A stretch of 41,776 nucleotides of DNA. It comes from CAYNGH01 sp964396845 (GTDB lineage Bacteria; Vulcanimicrobiota; JAJTBE01; CAYNGH01). A program made the translations under genes and the position numbers. A model generated the notes under the pieces. It searched no databases, was not told where the DNA came from, and worked only from the letters and a program-made list of their open reading frames with translations. Below, piece by piece: positions 22,294-31,490 of the stretch (position 1 is the stretch's first letter; each line of letters begins with the position of its first letter). The stretch lies in contig CAYNGH010000012.1 of NCBI GenBank assembly GCA_964396845.1, forward strand, positions 1-41,776. Reading direction: 5' to 3'.

Positions 22294-24597
22294 ATGGAAG
22301 CAAAAGATGTCAAGGATAAATCAAGCAGTCAGGAGGTATTTCCTCTCTATGCAAAGGTTTATGTTGACATTGACACAAAGCGGATTAACCGGCCCTTTAC
22401 TTATGGGATCCCCCAGGATCTGAAAGACAGGATTTATGTGGGAGCTCCGGTGAGGGTTTCATTCCGGAAACGAATAATTACCGGATATGTGGTGGAGATG
22501 ACTCAACACCCGGGGAATCTATCCGGGAACATCAGGATATTGCCCCTGCTGGAGGTGATTCCCACCAGTTCACTTTGGGATCGGGAAATGCTGGAGCTGG
22601 CCCGTTGGATTGAAGGATACTATGCATCGGGGTTTCTTCAGTCCCTGAAGGTGCTGATTCCCGGGCCTGTCAGACCCAGAATGGGGGAATCTCCCGGGCG
22701 GGGAATGGTTCGAAAAATTTGCCTTGGAGTTCCCTTTGAAGAGGCTGTTGCTGTTTTGGGGAATAAAGCGCAAGCTCAGAGTCGGACTGTGGAATTTCTG
22801 AAGGACGGCATGCCTCGGCTTCTTTCGGAGGTGGTTGATGGCGCTGCCGTGAGTTATGGGACGCTCAGGGCATTGAAGAAGAAGAAGGTCCTCCGGGAAG
22901 TTCTGGATTATCCTTCCCCGGTGCCTTTGCAGGAAGCATTTGAAGAAACTGAAACCACTCCGGAGCTTACTGAAGACCAGAGTCTGGCATTAAGCCGTCT
23001 GCATGAGATGTATGAAGAAGACAAAGCCGGGGTTGCCCTGCTCCATGGAATTACCGGCAGCGGTAAGACCGAAGTTTACCTGAGGATGGTCAGCTTTGCC
23101 CTTGAGAGAGGCAGAGAAGCCCTGATCCTGGTGCCGGAAATCTCCCTGACTCCCCAGGCAATCCAGCGGTTTGAAGCCCGGTTCGGCAGTGATGTGGCGG
23201 TGCTTCATTCCCGACTCACGGATCAGGAACGCCGGCAGATGTGGTGGAAGATAAAAGAAGGCCGGGCCAGGGTTGTGCTGGGGGCCAGGTCTGCAATATT
23301 TGCGCCCCTGGAGAGGATCGGGGTTATAGTGGTGGATGAGGAGCACGAGGCATCCTATAAACAGGAGAGTGAACCCCGATACCATGCCCGGCAGGTGGCC
23401 ATCCGGCGTGCCCTGACTCACAAAGCCCTGGTGATTCTGGGATCCGCCACCCCATCTCTGGAGGTTTATCACTGGGCAAAGTCCGGCAAGTATGAATACC
23501 TTGAACTCCCCCGACGCATAGGAGAATCGAAACTTCCCCGGATTGATCTGGTGGATCTGAAAAAGGATCTCCCCCCCAGGGAAAAAGATTCCCCCGGACA
23601 GCCCCCGGTTATCGGCGATACCCTCCGGCAGGAGATGACAAAGGTGATGGGACGGGGAGAGCAGGTGATTCTTTTTCTCAACCGGCGGGGGTTCGCTGCT
23701 TTTATTTTGTGCCGGGAATGCGGTAATGTGATCCGCTGTCCCAACTGTGACATAACCCTTACCTTTCACAAGACTCAGCGGCTTATCAAGTGCCATTACT
23801 GTGATTACTCCCGTCCTGCTCCCGATATATGCCCCATCTGCCGGGGAACAGAGCTGAAGCCCCTTTCCCTGGGAACCCAGAGGGTAGAGGAAGAATTGAA
23901 ACAGGCTTTCCCCGGAGTCGGGGTGATCCGCATGGACAAAGATACCACCAGGGGCCGGGAAGATCATTACAATTTATTGAAGGCTTTTTCCAACAGGAAT
24001 GCCCATATCCTGCTGGGTACTCAGATGGTTGCCAAGGGACTGGATTTTCCCGGAGTGACCCTGGTGGGAGTAATCCTGGCGGATGTTTCCCTGTATCTGC
24101 CGGATTTTCGATCCCTGGAGAGGACATATCAGCTTCTGACCCAGGTGTCGGGCCGGGCGGGACGCAGGGATATGCCCGGCAGGGTGATTATTCAGACTTA
24201 TTCCCCGGATTCCCCTGTGTTTCAGGCGGTGGCCCGGCAGGATTATGACAGCTTCTTTCTGTGGGAATCGGAAAATCGCCGAGAGCTTAATTATCCCCCC
24301 TTTGCTCACCTGGTGAACCTGATTTTTACCGGTGTTAATGACCAGAAAACCAGGGAATATGCTATGAAATTTGCAGACGTACTTGGTAGCGGGAAATTCA
24401 AGGATATTTTTATTGCAGTGCTGGGGCCGGCGCCATGCTTTCTCTCCCGGATTCAGGGAAAATACCGCTGGCATGTTACTCTGAAAGGAGCCTCCGGGGC
24501 CAGGATGTCTGCAGTGATACGGGCCCTGGCCGACAGGATCTCCATCCCATCTGATGTGGGTTTCTCGGTGGATGTTGACCCGGTGAGCATGATGTAA
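22294..24597 (+). CDS. priA: Primosomal helicase PriA
   Basis: The protein has 767 residues, close to the normal length. ATG 22294 follows GGAGG by 8 bases. Order of parts: an N-terminal 3' DNA-binding domain (YVDIDTKRINRPFTYGIP), the Walker A GITGSGKTEVYLR near residue 252, the DEEH box near 348 and the SAT motif GSATPSLEVYHW. Then comes the zinc module with four CxxC-type pairs (CRECGNVIRCPNC...KCHYCD...CPIC) around 473-515, followed by helicase motifs V and VI (GTQMVAKGLDFPGV, SGRAGR). It reloads the replication machinery at stalled forks in the cytoplasm. Confidence 0.97.
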   Translation: MEAKDVKDKSSSQEVFPLYAKVYVDIDTKRINRPFTYGIPQDLKDRIYVGAPVRVSFRKRIITGYVVEMTQHPGNLSGNIRILPLLEVIPTSSLWDREMLELARWIEGYYASGFLQSLKVLIPGPVRPRMGESPGRGMVRKICLGVPFEEAVAVLGNKAQAQSRTVEFLKDGMPRLLSEVVDGAAVSYGTLRALKKKKVLREVLDYPSPVPLQEAFEETETTPELTEDQSLALSRLHEMYEEDKAGVALLHGITGSGKTEVYLRMVSFALERGREALILVPEISLTPQAIQRFEARFGSDVAVLHSRLTDQERRQMWWKIKEGRARVVLGARSAIFAPLERIGVIVVDEEHEASYKQESEPRYHARQVAIRRALTHKALVILGSATPSLEVYHWAKSGKYEYLELPRRIGESKLPRIDLVDLKKDLPPREKDSPGQPPVIGDTLRQEMTKVMGRGEQVILFLNRRGFAAFILCRECGNVIRCPNCDITLTFHKTQRLIKCHYCDYSRPAPDICPICRGTELKPLSLGTQRVEEELKQAFPGVGVIRMDKDTTRGREDHYNLLKAFSNRNAHILLGTQMVAKGLDFPGVTLVGVILADVSLYLPDFRSLERTYQLLTQVSGRAGRRDMPGRVIIQTYSPDSPVFQAVARQDYDSFFLWESENRRELNYPPFAHLVNLIFTGVNDQKTREYAMKFADVLGSGKFKDIFIAVLGPAPCFLSRIQGKYRWHVTLKGASGARMSAVIRALADRISIPSDVGFSVDVDPVSMM

Positions 24598-24682
24598 AAA
24601 TGAAGGTTAGTTTCCGGTAAAAGAAGGTTACCGGTGTTATTTGTCAAATTCTACCGGAGTAAATTTATCAAGGAGTGATAAT

Positions 24683-25525
24683 ATGAATCGAAAGCATTTT
24701 ATAGCAGTGGCGGTTGCCATGATGGTGCTCTTTGCAGTGACAGCAGTCTATGCAGCCCCCAGGGTTTATGTCCGCAATCAGCCCATAGGCAATGGAGTCC
24801 CCTCCCGGGGAAAGATTTATGTGGATCTGCAGAGGTTCCTTCAGGCGGCTGGTTTTTCTTATGAGATGAAGGACACCACTCTGGAGATCAGAAAGACCGG
24901 CGGAGCCGGCGGTCAGGTTGGCGCAATACCCACCCGCTATCACTATGACGGGCGATATATCAATGCCCATACCATCAACATTTCCGGCAGGCCCTATGTG
25001 ATGGCAGAACCTGTAGCCTCAGCCCTGGGAATGGCCCAGCGGTATTCTCAGGAAGCAGATGTTTATGACTATTTTTACACCAATGACATCCCTCCAGTCC
25101 GGGACGGAAAGACCCCGGTGAAACCCGATGCCGGCAAATCCGATAAAGATGAGCCTGGCAAGACCAGCAGTGAGAAGCAGGAGATGGTGAGCTTCAAGGG
25201 AGCTGCCAGTGAACTGGACAAGGATTGCCTGATTGTTCCCAAGAATGATTATTTCTATGATTTCAACAGCAAGGAACTGCGGGGAAATGTTCATTTTGTG
25301 AACACCTATGACAAGGATCCTCTCACCAAGGTCAGCGTAGTCTTCAAGGTGGTTGTGGGGGAAGAAAGATCCGCAGTCTGGAGCAACCGCTACAATATCG
25401 GCGAAATGAAACCCGGGACCAGAACCCAGAAATACGAGTATTATTTCATCAACCCCTCGGGAGTTCAGATAAACGACAGCAACTTCTATTATGAGATTGA
25501 ATACCTGGAGCCGGTCAAAGAATAG
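24683..25525 (+). CDS. Secreted protein with copper-amine-oxidase-N/stalk-like domain
   Basis: The protein has 280 residues. ATG 24683 follows AAGGAGTGA, so the reading frame upstream is not used. A signal peptide (AVAVAMMVLFAVTAVYA, cleaved after AYA) precedes a region like the stalk/CuAO-N1 domain: YVRNQPIGNGVPSRGKIYVDLQRFLQAAG and VMAEPVASALGM. A charged linker leads to a beta-sandwich-like C-terminal domain of about 120 residues (KELRGNVHFVNTYDKDPLTK). It is probably exported to the periplasm or cell surface; its function is unknown. A terminator follows. Confidence 0.7.
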   Translation: MNRKHFIAVAVAMMVLFAVTAVYAAPRVYVRNQPIGNGVPSRGKIYVDLQRFLQAAGFSYEMKDTTLEIRKTGGAGGQVGAIPTRYHYDGRYINAHTINISGRPYVMAEPVASALGMAQRYSQEADVYDYFYTNDIPPVRDGKTPVKPDAGKSDKDEPGKTSSEKQEMVSFKGAASELDKDCLIVPKNDYFYDFNSKELRGNVHFVNTYDKDPLTKVSVVFKVVVGEERSAVWSNRYNIGEMKPGTRTQKYEYYFINPSGVQINDSNFYYEIEYLEPVKE

Positions 25526-25553
25526 TAACGGAAACATATCACAGTATCTCACA

Positions 25554-25578
25554 GGGCGGGGGAATCTCCGCCCTTTTA
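25554..25578 (+). terminator. Rho-independent terminator
   Basis: GGGCGG and CCGCCC pair around GGGAATCT, followed by TTTTAT, 28 bases after the secreted-protein stop. Confidence 0.75.
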
Positions 25579-25704
25579 TCATGGATGAGAATTGTCTGGA
25601 GAGTTATCTTGGAGGAGAATTATCAGAGGTGATAAAATTCATCATACAGCCTGCCGGTGGAAGGCATAGTGTGTGAAAACCAGTAGCGACAGGGGGATAA
25701 TAAC

Positions 25705-26346
25705 ATGAAAATTGTGGCAGTATCGGGAACTTACCGCAAGGGCAGAACCATTGACACTCTCATAGACAAGGTGATTGAAGGCGCTTCTCAATCAGGAGAA
25801 GTCCATGTGGAGAGAATCCAGCTTATCGACAGAAAGATTGAATACTGCAGAAACTGTATGGCCTGCAAGGAATCACCCCCAGAAGACAACCTGGCCCGAT
25901 GTGTCATTGATGACGACATGCAAGAAATCCTGCCCCTCATGGATGAAGCCGATGCCTATGTTCTGGGAACTCCGGTAAATATCGGCGATGCCACTGCAGT
26001 TATGAAGGCTTTCCTGGAAAGGCTTGTATGGGTGATGTCAAAGCCGGGAGAGGACACCTTCCCGGTTCGGGGGATTCCGGTCCCCAGGAACCCCCGGAAG
26101 CGAACGGCAGTTTATGTCATCAGCGCAGGAGGAGTGCCATCGATATTACGCAGTTTCTGTGATAATGCCACTCCCCTGTTTGACTCCATGTGCCAGAGCA
26201 GTTTCAATGCCAGGGTGGTGGGGAACCTTTATGCGGGAGCTGTGGATAAGAAGGGAATGGAATGTTACTTCCGGGATGCAGAGTATATGGGAAAAAAAAT
26301 GGCAAAGATAACCAGAAGACTGATTCAGCAACGGGAGGGCCGTTGA
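25705..26346 (+). CDS. NADPH-dependent FMN reductase-like flavoprotein
   Basis: The 213-residue protein begins at ATG with AGGGGG upstream. The flavodoxin fold is clear: KIVAVSGTYRKGRTIDTLI (phosphate loop of the FMN), a Cys motif YCRNCMAC as in iron-sulfur flavoproteins, CVIDDDMQEILPLMDEADAYVLGTPVNIGDATAVMKAFLERL (flavin-contacting turn), and VYVISAGG. It probably reduces small electrophiles or quinones using NAD(P)H. The compact C-x2-C-x2-C pattern could bind a [4Fe-4S] cluster. Confidence 0.85.
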   Translation: MKIVAVSGTYRKGRTIDTLIDKVIEGASQSGEVHVERIQLIDRKIEYCRNCMACKESPPEDNLARCVIDDDMQEILPLMDEADAYVLGTPVNIGDATAVMKAFLERLVWVMSKPGEDTFPVRGIPVPRNPRKRTAVYVISAGGVPSILRSFCDNATPLFDSMCQSSFNARVVGNLYAGAVDKKGMECYFRDAEYMGKKMAKITRRLIQQREGR

Positions 26347-26370
26347 CAGGTTGCATGAGCCGGGGCCGGA

Positions 26371-27360
26371 TTACGGGGTTTCTTTTATCCACCGCCGGCT
26401 GTAATGGGTAAAATTTAATGTCCTGATGGCTGTCTTCAGGGGTCGGGGGTTGCTCTGGGCGGTATCTCCCACCAGGTATTCAATGTCCAAGGTGGAGAGC
26501 ATGTTTTCTGCTTCCTTTACCAGCCTCTGGCCCACGAATTTCCCCCAGTATTTTTGAACCACGCTGATATCATATATATATGCGATGGGCTTCACCGATA
26601 CCAGATCCACCACATCCAGCTTGATCATTATATAGCCTGCGGGTTTTTTCTTTTCGATGTCTTCTGAGATGAGCACTCGAAAGAAGGGATCTCCGGCAAA
26701 GTCCACATCGGCATAGGTTTCAAAGAAGGATTTCTTTATTCTTTCACAGTCCACCTGCCGGTTTGCGGGAATAAGAAACGATGAATTTTCCGCATTCAGG
26801 TTCAGGATGAAAAATAGATCATTGGGCCTGGCGGGACGAACTTTTATCTGTTTCTGATATGGGCCGTCAAAGGTGTATGTGCCGATGCGCTTAACAATCC
26901 TGTTGAGATCAACCCGATAACCCCGGTTCTGGAAGTGCTGTTCTTCTTCCCTGAGCTGTAAAACAAGATCATGGGTGATATACTTGCATCGGGCTTGAGA
27001 TGAGAGCCTTTCTGCCTCCTCCAGGAGCATGTTGATGATCATGCCCCGGTCTGGGCATTCCTTCACATGATAGTCCAGAATCAAGGATTCAACTTCATCG
27101 GTGATGGATTCTTCCAGACCCAGTATGAGCATCAGATAGCCCAGGGGTTCATCGGTTTCCTTCCGGTATGCCATCAGCAGGGGATGCTCGTCGCTGTTAT
27201 CGAAGGCTTTTTTGTTGGCCCTGATGTTTCGGGCCACTACTTTCCTGACAATGTCGGGGCTTTCAAAACCGATATAAAGAGGAAAACTGGTCTTCTGGCG
27301 GAGGAAATCCATGATTGTCCGAATATCCCTGCTGGATCCTGTTTTAATGACAATCCCCAT
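26371..27360 (-). CDS. Tandem GNAT-fold acetyltransferase-like protein
   Basis: The 329-residue protein seems to be two GNAT-like halves. In the first, EPLGYLMLILGLEESI and the strand before GMIINMLLEEAERLSSQ correspond to the strand 4 / helix 3 region. In the second, the run AYIYDISVVQKYWGKFVGQRL matches the acetyl-CoA-binding V-x-x-x-x-x-G-x-G region (here KYWGKFVGQRLVKEAE), followed by NPRPLKTAIRTLNF. The first half lacks a clear Q/R-x-x-G-x-G/A loop and may be inactive. The acceptor is unknown. AGGAGG precedes the start. Confidence 0.7.
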   Translation of the reverse strand: MGIVIKTGSSRDIRTIMDFLRQKTSFPLYIGFESPDIVRKVVARNIRANKKAFDNSDEHPLLMAYRKETDEPLGYLMLILGLEESITDEVESLILDYHVKECPDRGMIINMLLEEAERLSSQARCKYITHDLVLQLREEEQHFQNRGYRVDLNRIVKRIGTYTFDGPYQKQIKVRPARPNDLFFILNLNAENSSFLIPANRQVDCERIKKSFFETYADVDFAGDPFFRVLISEDIEKKKPAGYIMIKLDVVDLVSVKPIAYIYDISVVQKYWGKFVGQRLVKEAENMLSTLDIEYLVGDTAQSNPRPLKTAIRTLNFTHYSRRWIKETP

Positions 27361-27414
27361 AACACCTCCTGAGAAAATAATTTGTTAATTATGTTAAATT
27401 TCCTTTAACAAGTA

Positions 27415-27443
27415 TTTACATTCGGTTGATTTTGCATGATATA
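27415..27443 (+). promoter_or_regulatory. Possible promoter of the Gly-rich small protein
   Basis: TTTACA (27415-27420) and GATATA (27438-27443) are 17 bases apart, with a more typical TATAAA a few bases on. The -10 match is moderate, so this is tentative. Confidence 0.35.
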
Positions 27444-27489
27444 TAAAGTAATTGATAACAAAGATTCGTTTTGAAAGGAGTTGTCTTAT

Positions 27490-27726
27490 ATGGCAGCAGC
27501 AGCAGCAGGAATTGTTGGAAAAATCGGCGGCTCAAAACTTCTGGGAGGAATATTAGGAAAAGTCGGCGGAAGTGGTGGAGGAGGTCTTCTTGGCAGTATC
27601 GGCAAGACCTTCGGAAAAGTATTTGGCAAGAAGAAAAAGAAACCCAAGCCGCCAAATCCCATGAAACTTCTGTCCAAGCTGATGAATTCAGCCAAGGGAC
27701 TGCCAATGCCGGGAATGTTCTTCTAA
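27490..27726 (+). CDS. Gly/Lys-rich cationic small protein
   Basis: The protein has 78 residues. ATG 27490 follows AAAGGAG by 9 bases. An Ala run (MAAAAAG) is followed by alternating hydrophobic and glycine/lysine residues (GIVGKIGGSKLLGGILGKV), a GSGGGG stretch, a KKKKKPKPP block and a Met/Pro-rich end. The pattern suggests a membrane-active or membrane-associated peptide. No family is recognised and no export, immunity or modification genes are next to it. It has its own terminator. Confidence 0.7.
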   Translation: MAAAAAGIVGKIGGSKLLGGILGKVGGSGGGGLLGSIGKTFGKVFGKKKKKPKPPNPMKLLSKLMNSAKGLPMPGMFF

Positions 27727-27750
27727 GAGTCATTCAAAAAGGAAAATTAT

Positions 27751-27783
27751 CCGCCTTTATTGAAATGTAAAGGCGGATTTTTA
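27751..27783 (+). terminator. Rho-independent terminator
   Basis: CCGCCTTTA and TAAAGGCGG form a 9-bp stem with an 8-base loop, followed by ATTTTTATT. It ends the Gly-rich protein transcript and lies just before the next start, so the next gene may have its own promoter or depend on read-through. Confidence 0.85.
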
Positions 27784-27800
27784 TTGTTGGAGATGCTTAT

Positions 27801-28673
27801 ATGACAGAGAATTATTCACAAAACAATGAACACATGGAGAAGGACACAGAAGAACAGGAGATTGACGGGGAGTTTTTTGAATGTCCTGATTGTGGGGAGC
27901 CTTGTCCCGAAGATGCTGAAGAGTGTGAATTCTGCGGAGCACCTCTTTTTGAATACGAGGTTGAGGAAGAAGAAGGCGAAGAGCAGACAGAAGACGGGAA
28001 AACTGATGGCACATCCCCAGAGCCAAGGATAATCGGCATCAGGAAAGTCCCTGGAAAACCCCCTACACCTATTCTGGCAGAGGAAACCGAAGACACTTCC
28101 AAGGTTTCCTTTAAGGAGAATGTCTGGAAAGGGAAGGACCCCATGGTAACAGGCAAGGTAAAGGTCCCCCTGGAGCAGGCTGCCAACCTTATTGCCCTGA
28201 AGAATGCTCTGAACAAAATCAAGGAAAATGAGATCACCCTGGAAGAATACCAGACTGCCGTTGCAGAGGTTTATACTGTGGCAGCCCTGGGGGTTGAACT
28301 GTTCAAACGGGACCTGGTTGCCAGCACTATAAAAGAACTCCCGCCGGAGCAACAGAAGCTTGCCAACGAAACTGCACAACTTTTTGCCGATTATGCCAAG
28401 GGCTGTGAGATGATGCTGGAGTTTGACGGCGTGGAAAAACTTGAGCAGGCAGAAGAAGGCTTGAAAAAAGTTGAAGAAACCCTGAGAAGAATGGACGAGA
28501 TTCAGGATCAGGCCTTGAGCATATACCGCCAGGAAACAGCAACCCCCGACGGCCTGGTGGATGATGATGATGACGATGATGATGATTATGACGACTATGA
28601 AGACGAAGAAGAAGAAGAGATGAGAAGCTCAGGCCAGGTGGTTCAAAATCCCCCCCAGGATCCGGAAAACTGA
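27801..28673 (+). CDS. Zinc-ribbon protein with acidic tail
   Basis: The 290-residue protein has a zinc ribbon at residues 30-52 (FECPDCGEPC...CEFCGAP). A Glu-rich stretch follows, then about 150 residues of charged helices (LIALKNALNKIKENEITLEEYQTAVAEVY, and VEKLEQAEEGLKKVEETL). It ends with a run of aspartates and glutamates (VDDDDDDDDDYDDYEDEEE) near the C-terminus. I recognise no named family. Such proteins occur in lineage-specific sets of large-genome bacteria. A GGAG site precedes the ATG. Confidence 0.8.
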   Translation: MTENYSQNNEHMEKDTEEQEIDGEFFECPDCGEPCPEDAEECEFCGAPLFEYEVEEEEGEEQTEDGKTDGTSPEPRIIGIRKVPGKPPTPILAEETEDTSKVSFKENVWKGKDPMVTGKVKVPLEQAANLIALKNALNKIKENEITLEEYQTAVAEVYTVAALGVELFKRDLVASTIKELPPEQQKLANETAQLFADYAKGCEMMLEFDGVEKLEQAEEGLKKVEETLRRMDEIQDQALSIYRQETATPDGLVDDDDDDDDDYDDYEDEEEEEMRSSGQVVQNPPQDPEN

Positions 28674-28711
28674 CCTGACAGGGACAAGAACAACTGATTT
28701 TAGCTTTATGA

Positions 28712-28747
28712 CCGGGGCAACTGAAAAGTCGGGAACCCCGGTTTTTT
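28712..28747 (+). terminator. Rho-independent terminator
   Basis: CCGGGG and CCCCGG pair around an 18-base loop and are followed by TTTTTTG. It lies between convergent genes. Confidence 0.8.
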
Positions 28748-28763
28748 GATTTGATGGGGAATA

Positions 28764-30815
28764 TCAGCCTGTGGGGGGCTTCTGACGAACAATCCCCTGT
28801 ATCCCCACCACATCACCCCTGGGATTCCTGATAAAAGAAATCTCCACGCTGGTCAGGAGGATTTTTCCATTATTGCAGAGATACTCCAGCTCAGTCAGAA
28901 TTTTTTCCCTGGATTCACCATTCTCGGGATTTTTTTTGTCCAGCTGGTTGTGAATGGTGTCCATCAGTTTGTGCACCGACTGCGGGGTCATCATTTCTGT
29001 GAGGGTCTGCTTCTGGTGTTGCAGGGGAGTGAATCCCCTCAATCTTTGCACCGAGGGACTTACATAGGTGGTATTCAGGTTCAGATCCATGGTCCAGATT
29101 ACATCCCCGGATTCTTCGGATATATGACGATAAAGCATTTCTATCTCAAACAGTTCCCTCTGGCGGGCTTCGTTCTGTTGTTTCAATCCAATCAGGTTGG
29201 ATGCCATCTGGAGGATCTTCAGGTCGTAAGATGTCCAGTGTCCTGTACCCTTGACATTGTCAAAGCCGATAAACCCGGTAAGGCGTCCATCCACTATCAC
29301 CGGCAGGACCAGCACGGAAAAAATATCCTGGCTCTTGAGAATTTTCTGCTCTTCAGAAGCTGCCGGGGGCATGGAATCCACATCTTCTACCTGAATTATC
29401 CTGCCTGCCTCCAGTTGTTCCATCCACCAGGGAAAGATTTCCGTGGGCAGGCCCATCAAACGATCCTTTTGCGGGGTTACTCCAGGAGCACACCATTCGT
29501 GAGTGTTATCCATAGTCCGGTTCATTTCCCTCAGCTGAAAAAGATATGAGCGATCTGCACCGCTGATTCTGCTGATTTTCTCAAGGACCTCATCAATGAC
29601 CTTGTCGGGGGATCCCTCTTCAAGGAAGGTTGTCATGATGGAAGAGATGGCTTTTTCAAAGTTCAGCCTCTGCCGGAGAATCAACTCATCAGCCTTTCGC
29701 CGGGTGATGTCAACCGCGGTGAAGGCAATCCCTCCGTCAGGATAATCCACATCCAGGGGACTGGAACTGAATAGTACATCTATGAGCTCTCCATCACCGC
29801 AACGCCATCTGGTTTCCAGAGAGCCGGTTCCTTCAAGATCCATTTGAACCTTCATCTGACGATCTGCCCGTTGGAATTCCTCCTGGGATGGATACAGTAT
29901 CTCCACAGGTTTTCCCACCAAATCAACCCTCTGATAGCCTGTCATCTGGCACAGGCTTTCATTCACCTTCTGGATGATCCCCCTGATGACAAGGCCGATG
30001 CCCGCAGGAGCTGCCCGGAATATGGATTTGAGGGTCTGTTCGCTGTCCCGGAGACGTTTTTCTGCCTGCTTCTGCCCTGAGATGTCCTTGCAAAAGGCAA
30101 TATAACGGTTACCGGATATTCTCACACCATCAAGGTGAAGGCAGGTAAAACCCCCGTCGCCGTCGCTGAGGAGTATCTCTCCTGATGCCTTGCCGGTGGA
30201 TTCCAACTCCGTCAGTACCCGGCTGCAGATTCCTTCACCTCCGGGAAATGCGAGATCACAAAAGCTTCCTCCCCTGAGGGCTTTCTGCTCACATCCGGTC
30301 ACCAGTCCCGATGCGCGGTTTGCATCCACAATATGAAAAGAACCGTCCAGGACAAAGATGCTGTTAGGAGCATTGTCGATGTAGGCCCGGTATTTTTCCT
30401 CACTCTCCCGATGGGCTTTTCTGGCTCTGCTGGCTTCGATGGCTCTTTTAACCGAGTTGAGGATCTTCTCCCGATATGCAAATCCTGTAAAATCCTTGGT
30501 GAAATAATCCGATGCCCCTTCAAGAAAAGCTTCCCTGGCAATCCCTTCGTTCCCCTGTCCTGTGTGGAGGATAACAGGCATGTCAGGATACACTTTCTTG
30601 ATCTTCTTTAAAAGCTCAATGCCGTTGTAGCCGGGCATGTCATAATCGGTTATCACTGCGTCGAAGTTTTCACGCTCCAGGGTTGCCATGGCGACATTGG
30701 AATCGTCAATCAGGGTAATATCAAGATAATCAGAGAACAGGAGCTCGCAGATTTCCTGAAAGTCCCGATCATCATCTATATAGAGGACTTTTGGTTTTCT
30801 GTCCGATTCTGACAA
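28764..30815 (-). CDS. REC-PAS-PAS-GAF-PAS signalling protein without kinase domain
   Basis: The protein has 683 residues. A receiver domain (1-125) has the acidic pair YIDDDRD, the phosphorylated Asp in VITDYDMPG, a Thr switch (LHTGQG) and Lys in YFTKDF. PAS domains follow at about 140-255 (YRAYIDNAPNSIFVLDG) and 265-380. A GAF domain lies at about 385-560 (ISGADRSYLFQLRE ... LVLPVIVDGRLTGFIGFDNV), and a last PAS at about 575-680 (IWTMDLNLNTTYVSPSVQRLRGFT). It ends without HisKA, HATPase, GGDEF or EAL. It may pass signals to a partner by contact, or be a truncated hybrid kinase; no kinase is adjacent. Confidence 0.9.
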   Translation of the reverse strand: MSESDRKPKVLYIDDDRDFQEICELLFSDYLDITLIDDSNVAMATLERENFDAVITDYDMPGYNGIELLKKIKKVYPDMPVILHTGQGNEGIAREAFLEGASDYFTKDFTGFAYREKILNSVKRAIEASRARKAHRESEEKYRAYIDNAPNSIFVLDGSFHIVDANRASGLVTGCEQKALRGGSFCDLAFPGGEGICSRVLTELESTGKASGEILLSDGDGGFTCLHLDGVRISGNRYIAFCKDISGQKQAEKRLRDSEQTLKSIFRAAPAGIGLVIRGIIQKVNESLCQMTGYQRVDLVGKPVEILYPSQEEFQRADRQMKVQMDLEGTGSLETRWRCGDGELIDVLFSSSPLDVDYPDGGIAFTAVDITRRKADELILRQRLNFEKAISSIMTTFLEEGSPDKVIDEVLEKISRISGADRSYLFQLREMNRTMDNTHEWCAPGVTPQKDRLMGLPTEIFPWWMEQLEAGRIIQVEDVDSMPPAASEEQKILKSQDIFSVLVLPVIVDGRLTGFIGFDNVKGTGHWTSYDLKILQMASNLIGLKQQNEARQRELFEIEMLYRHISEESGDVIWTMDLNLNTTYVSPSVQRLRGFTPLQHQKQTLTEMMTPQSVHKLMDTIHNQLDKKNPENGESREKILTELEYLCNNGKILLTSVEISFIRNPRGDVVGIQGIVRQKPPTG

Positions 30816-31230
30816 TTGAACCTCCCTGTTAACTATTATCTATTATTTTTCCATAGTTGGCAATTCATTTCTTTCATAAAAAAATTATATTTGATTAACA
30901 CCTGGTTTAGACTCAGAAGACAGGCCCTAATGAGAGCTATAATTCTATGCCTTAATATAATGGCCTCTGTCAAACTGCCTTCATAATAATGCCAGGTATT
31001 GTAAATGCTTGGTATTACTTGAGTTAAAGCCTTTTGAAGGGGGGCGGGGGAAGCCAACTACCGAGGCTGGAAAAAGTGATCAAGCCCGAATCGGCCCGAG
31101 AATGGGTTTTTTGCCCGGCGGGGATGATCATACTGCCAGATTTTAATGAAATTAAAAACACTGGCTGTTAATTGTGTGGAACTATAGGCTTGAGAGAGAA
31201 AACAAACTATGGATTTAATATGTTTTTTTC
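30816..31230. other. Intergenic region without recognisable gene
   Basis: Small frames exist on both strands but none has a ribosome binding site or protein-like composition. The region is locally G-rich around 31038-31050 and AT-rich elsewhere. No RNA gene was recognised. Confidence 0.4.
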
Positions 31231-31268
31231 TTGGAGAACCTTTTTCTTGGAAGAAAATGGTTCTCCAA
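31231..31268. repeat. Long near-perfect hairpin
   Basis: TTGGAGAACC pairs with GGTTCTCCAA (10 bp); after one T-T mismatch the inner TTTTCTT and AAGAAAA pair as well. This makes a 38-base palindrome in an otherwise gene-free stretch. It is not followed by a strong T run. Confidence 0.7.
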
Positions 31269-31355
31269 AAAGAACTTCAACGAGGGCTTCGCCATTCTGA
31301 CGGAGTATTAGAATATAATAAAGAATATGATAACGCCCGCCAACACATAACCAAC

Positions 31356-31490
31356 GGCCCGATTGTTTTGGCCTTCCGATCATGGACATCCCGTGTCATT
31401 TTGGGCACTTCTAAAGTGCCCCACGGCCCGAGAGTTATGTCCCACCGATCATGGCAGTCCCGACTCATATTCCCCCATTCCAAATGGGGT
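31356..31490. repeat. Two 69-bp repeat units, each ending in a different perfect hairpin
   Basis: Units start at 31356 and 31425 (GGCCCGA), share CCGATCATGG at 31376 and 31445, then CCCG and TCAT. They end in stem-loops with different sequences: GGGCACTT-CTA-AAGTGCCC (31403-31421) and CCCCATT-CCA-AATGGGG (31473-31489). A partial third unit (CACGACTCATG) follows at about 31491. The conserved frame with re-paired but different stems suggests a structured repetitive element. Confidence 0.65.

Noticed and set aside
22990..23967. 325-codon minus-strand frame inside priA
   Set aside because: Antisense shadow of the helicase domain of priA.
30836..31057. 73-codon minus-strand frame upstream of the REC-PAS gene
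   Set aside because: No ribosome binding site and a composition unlike its neighbours; probably chance.
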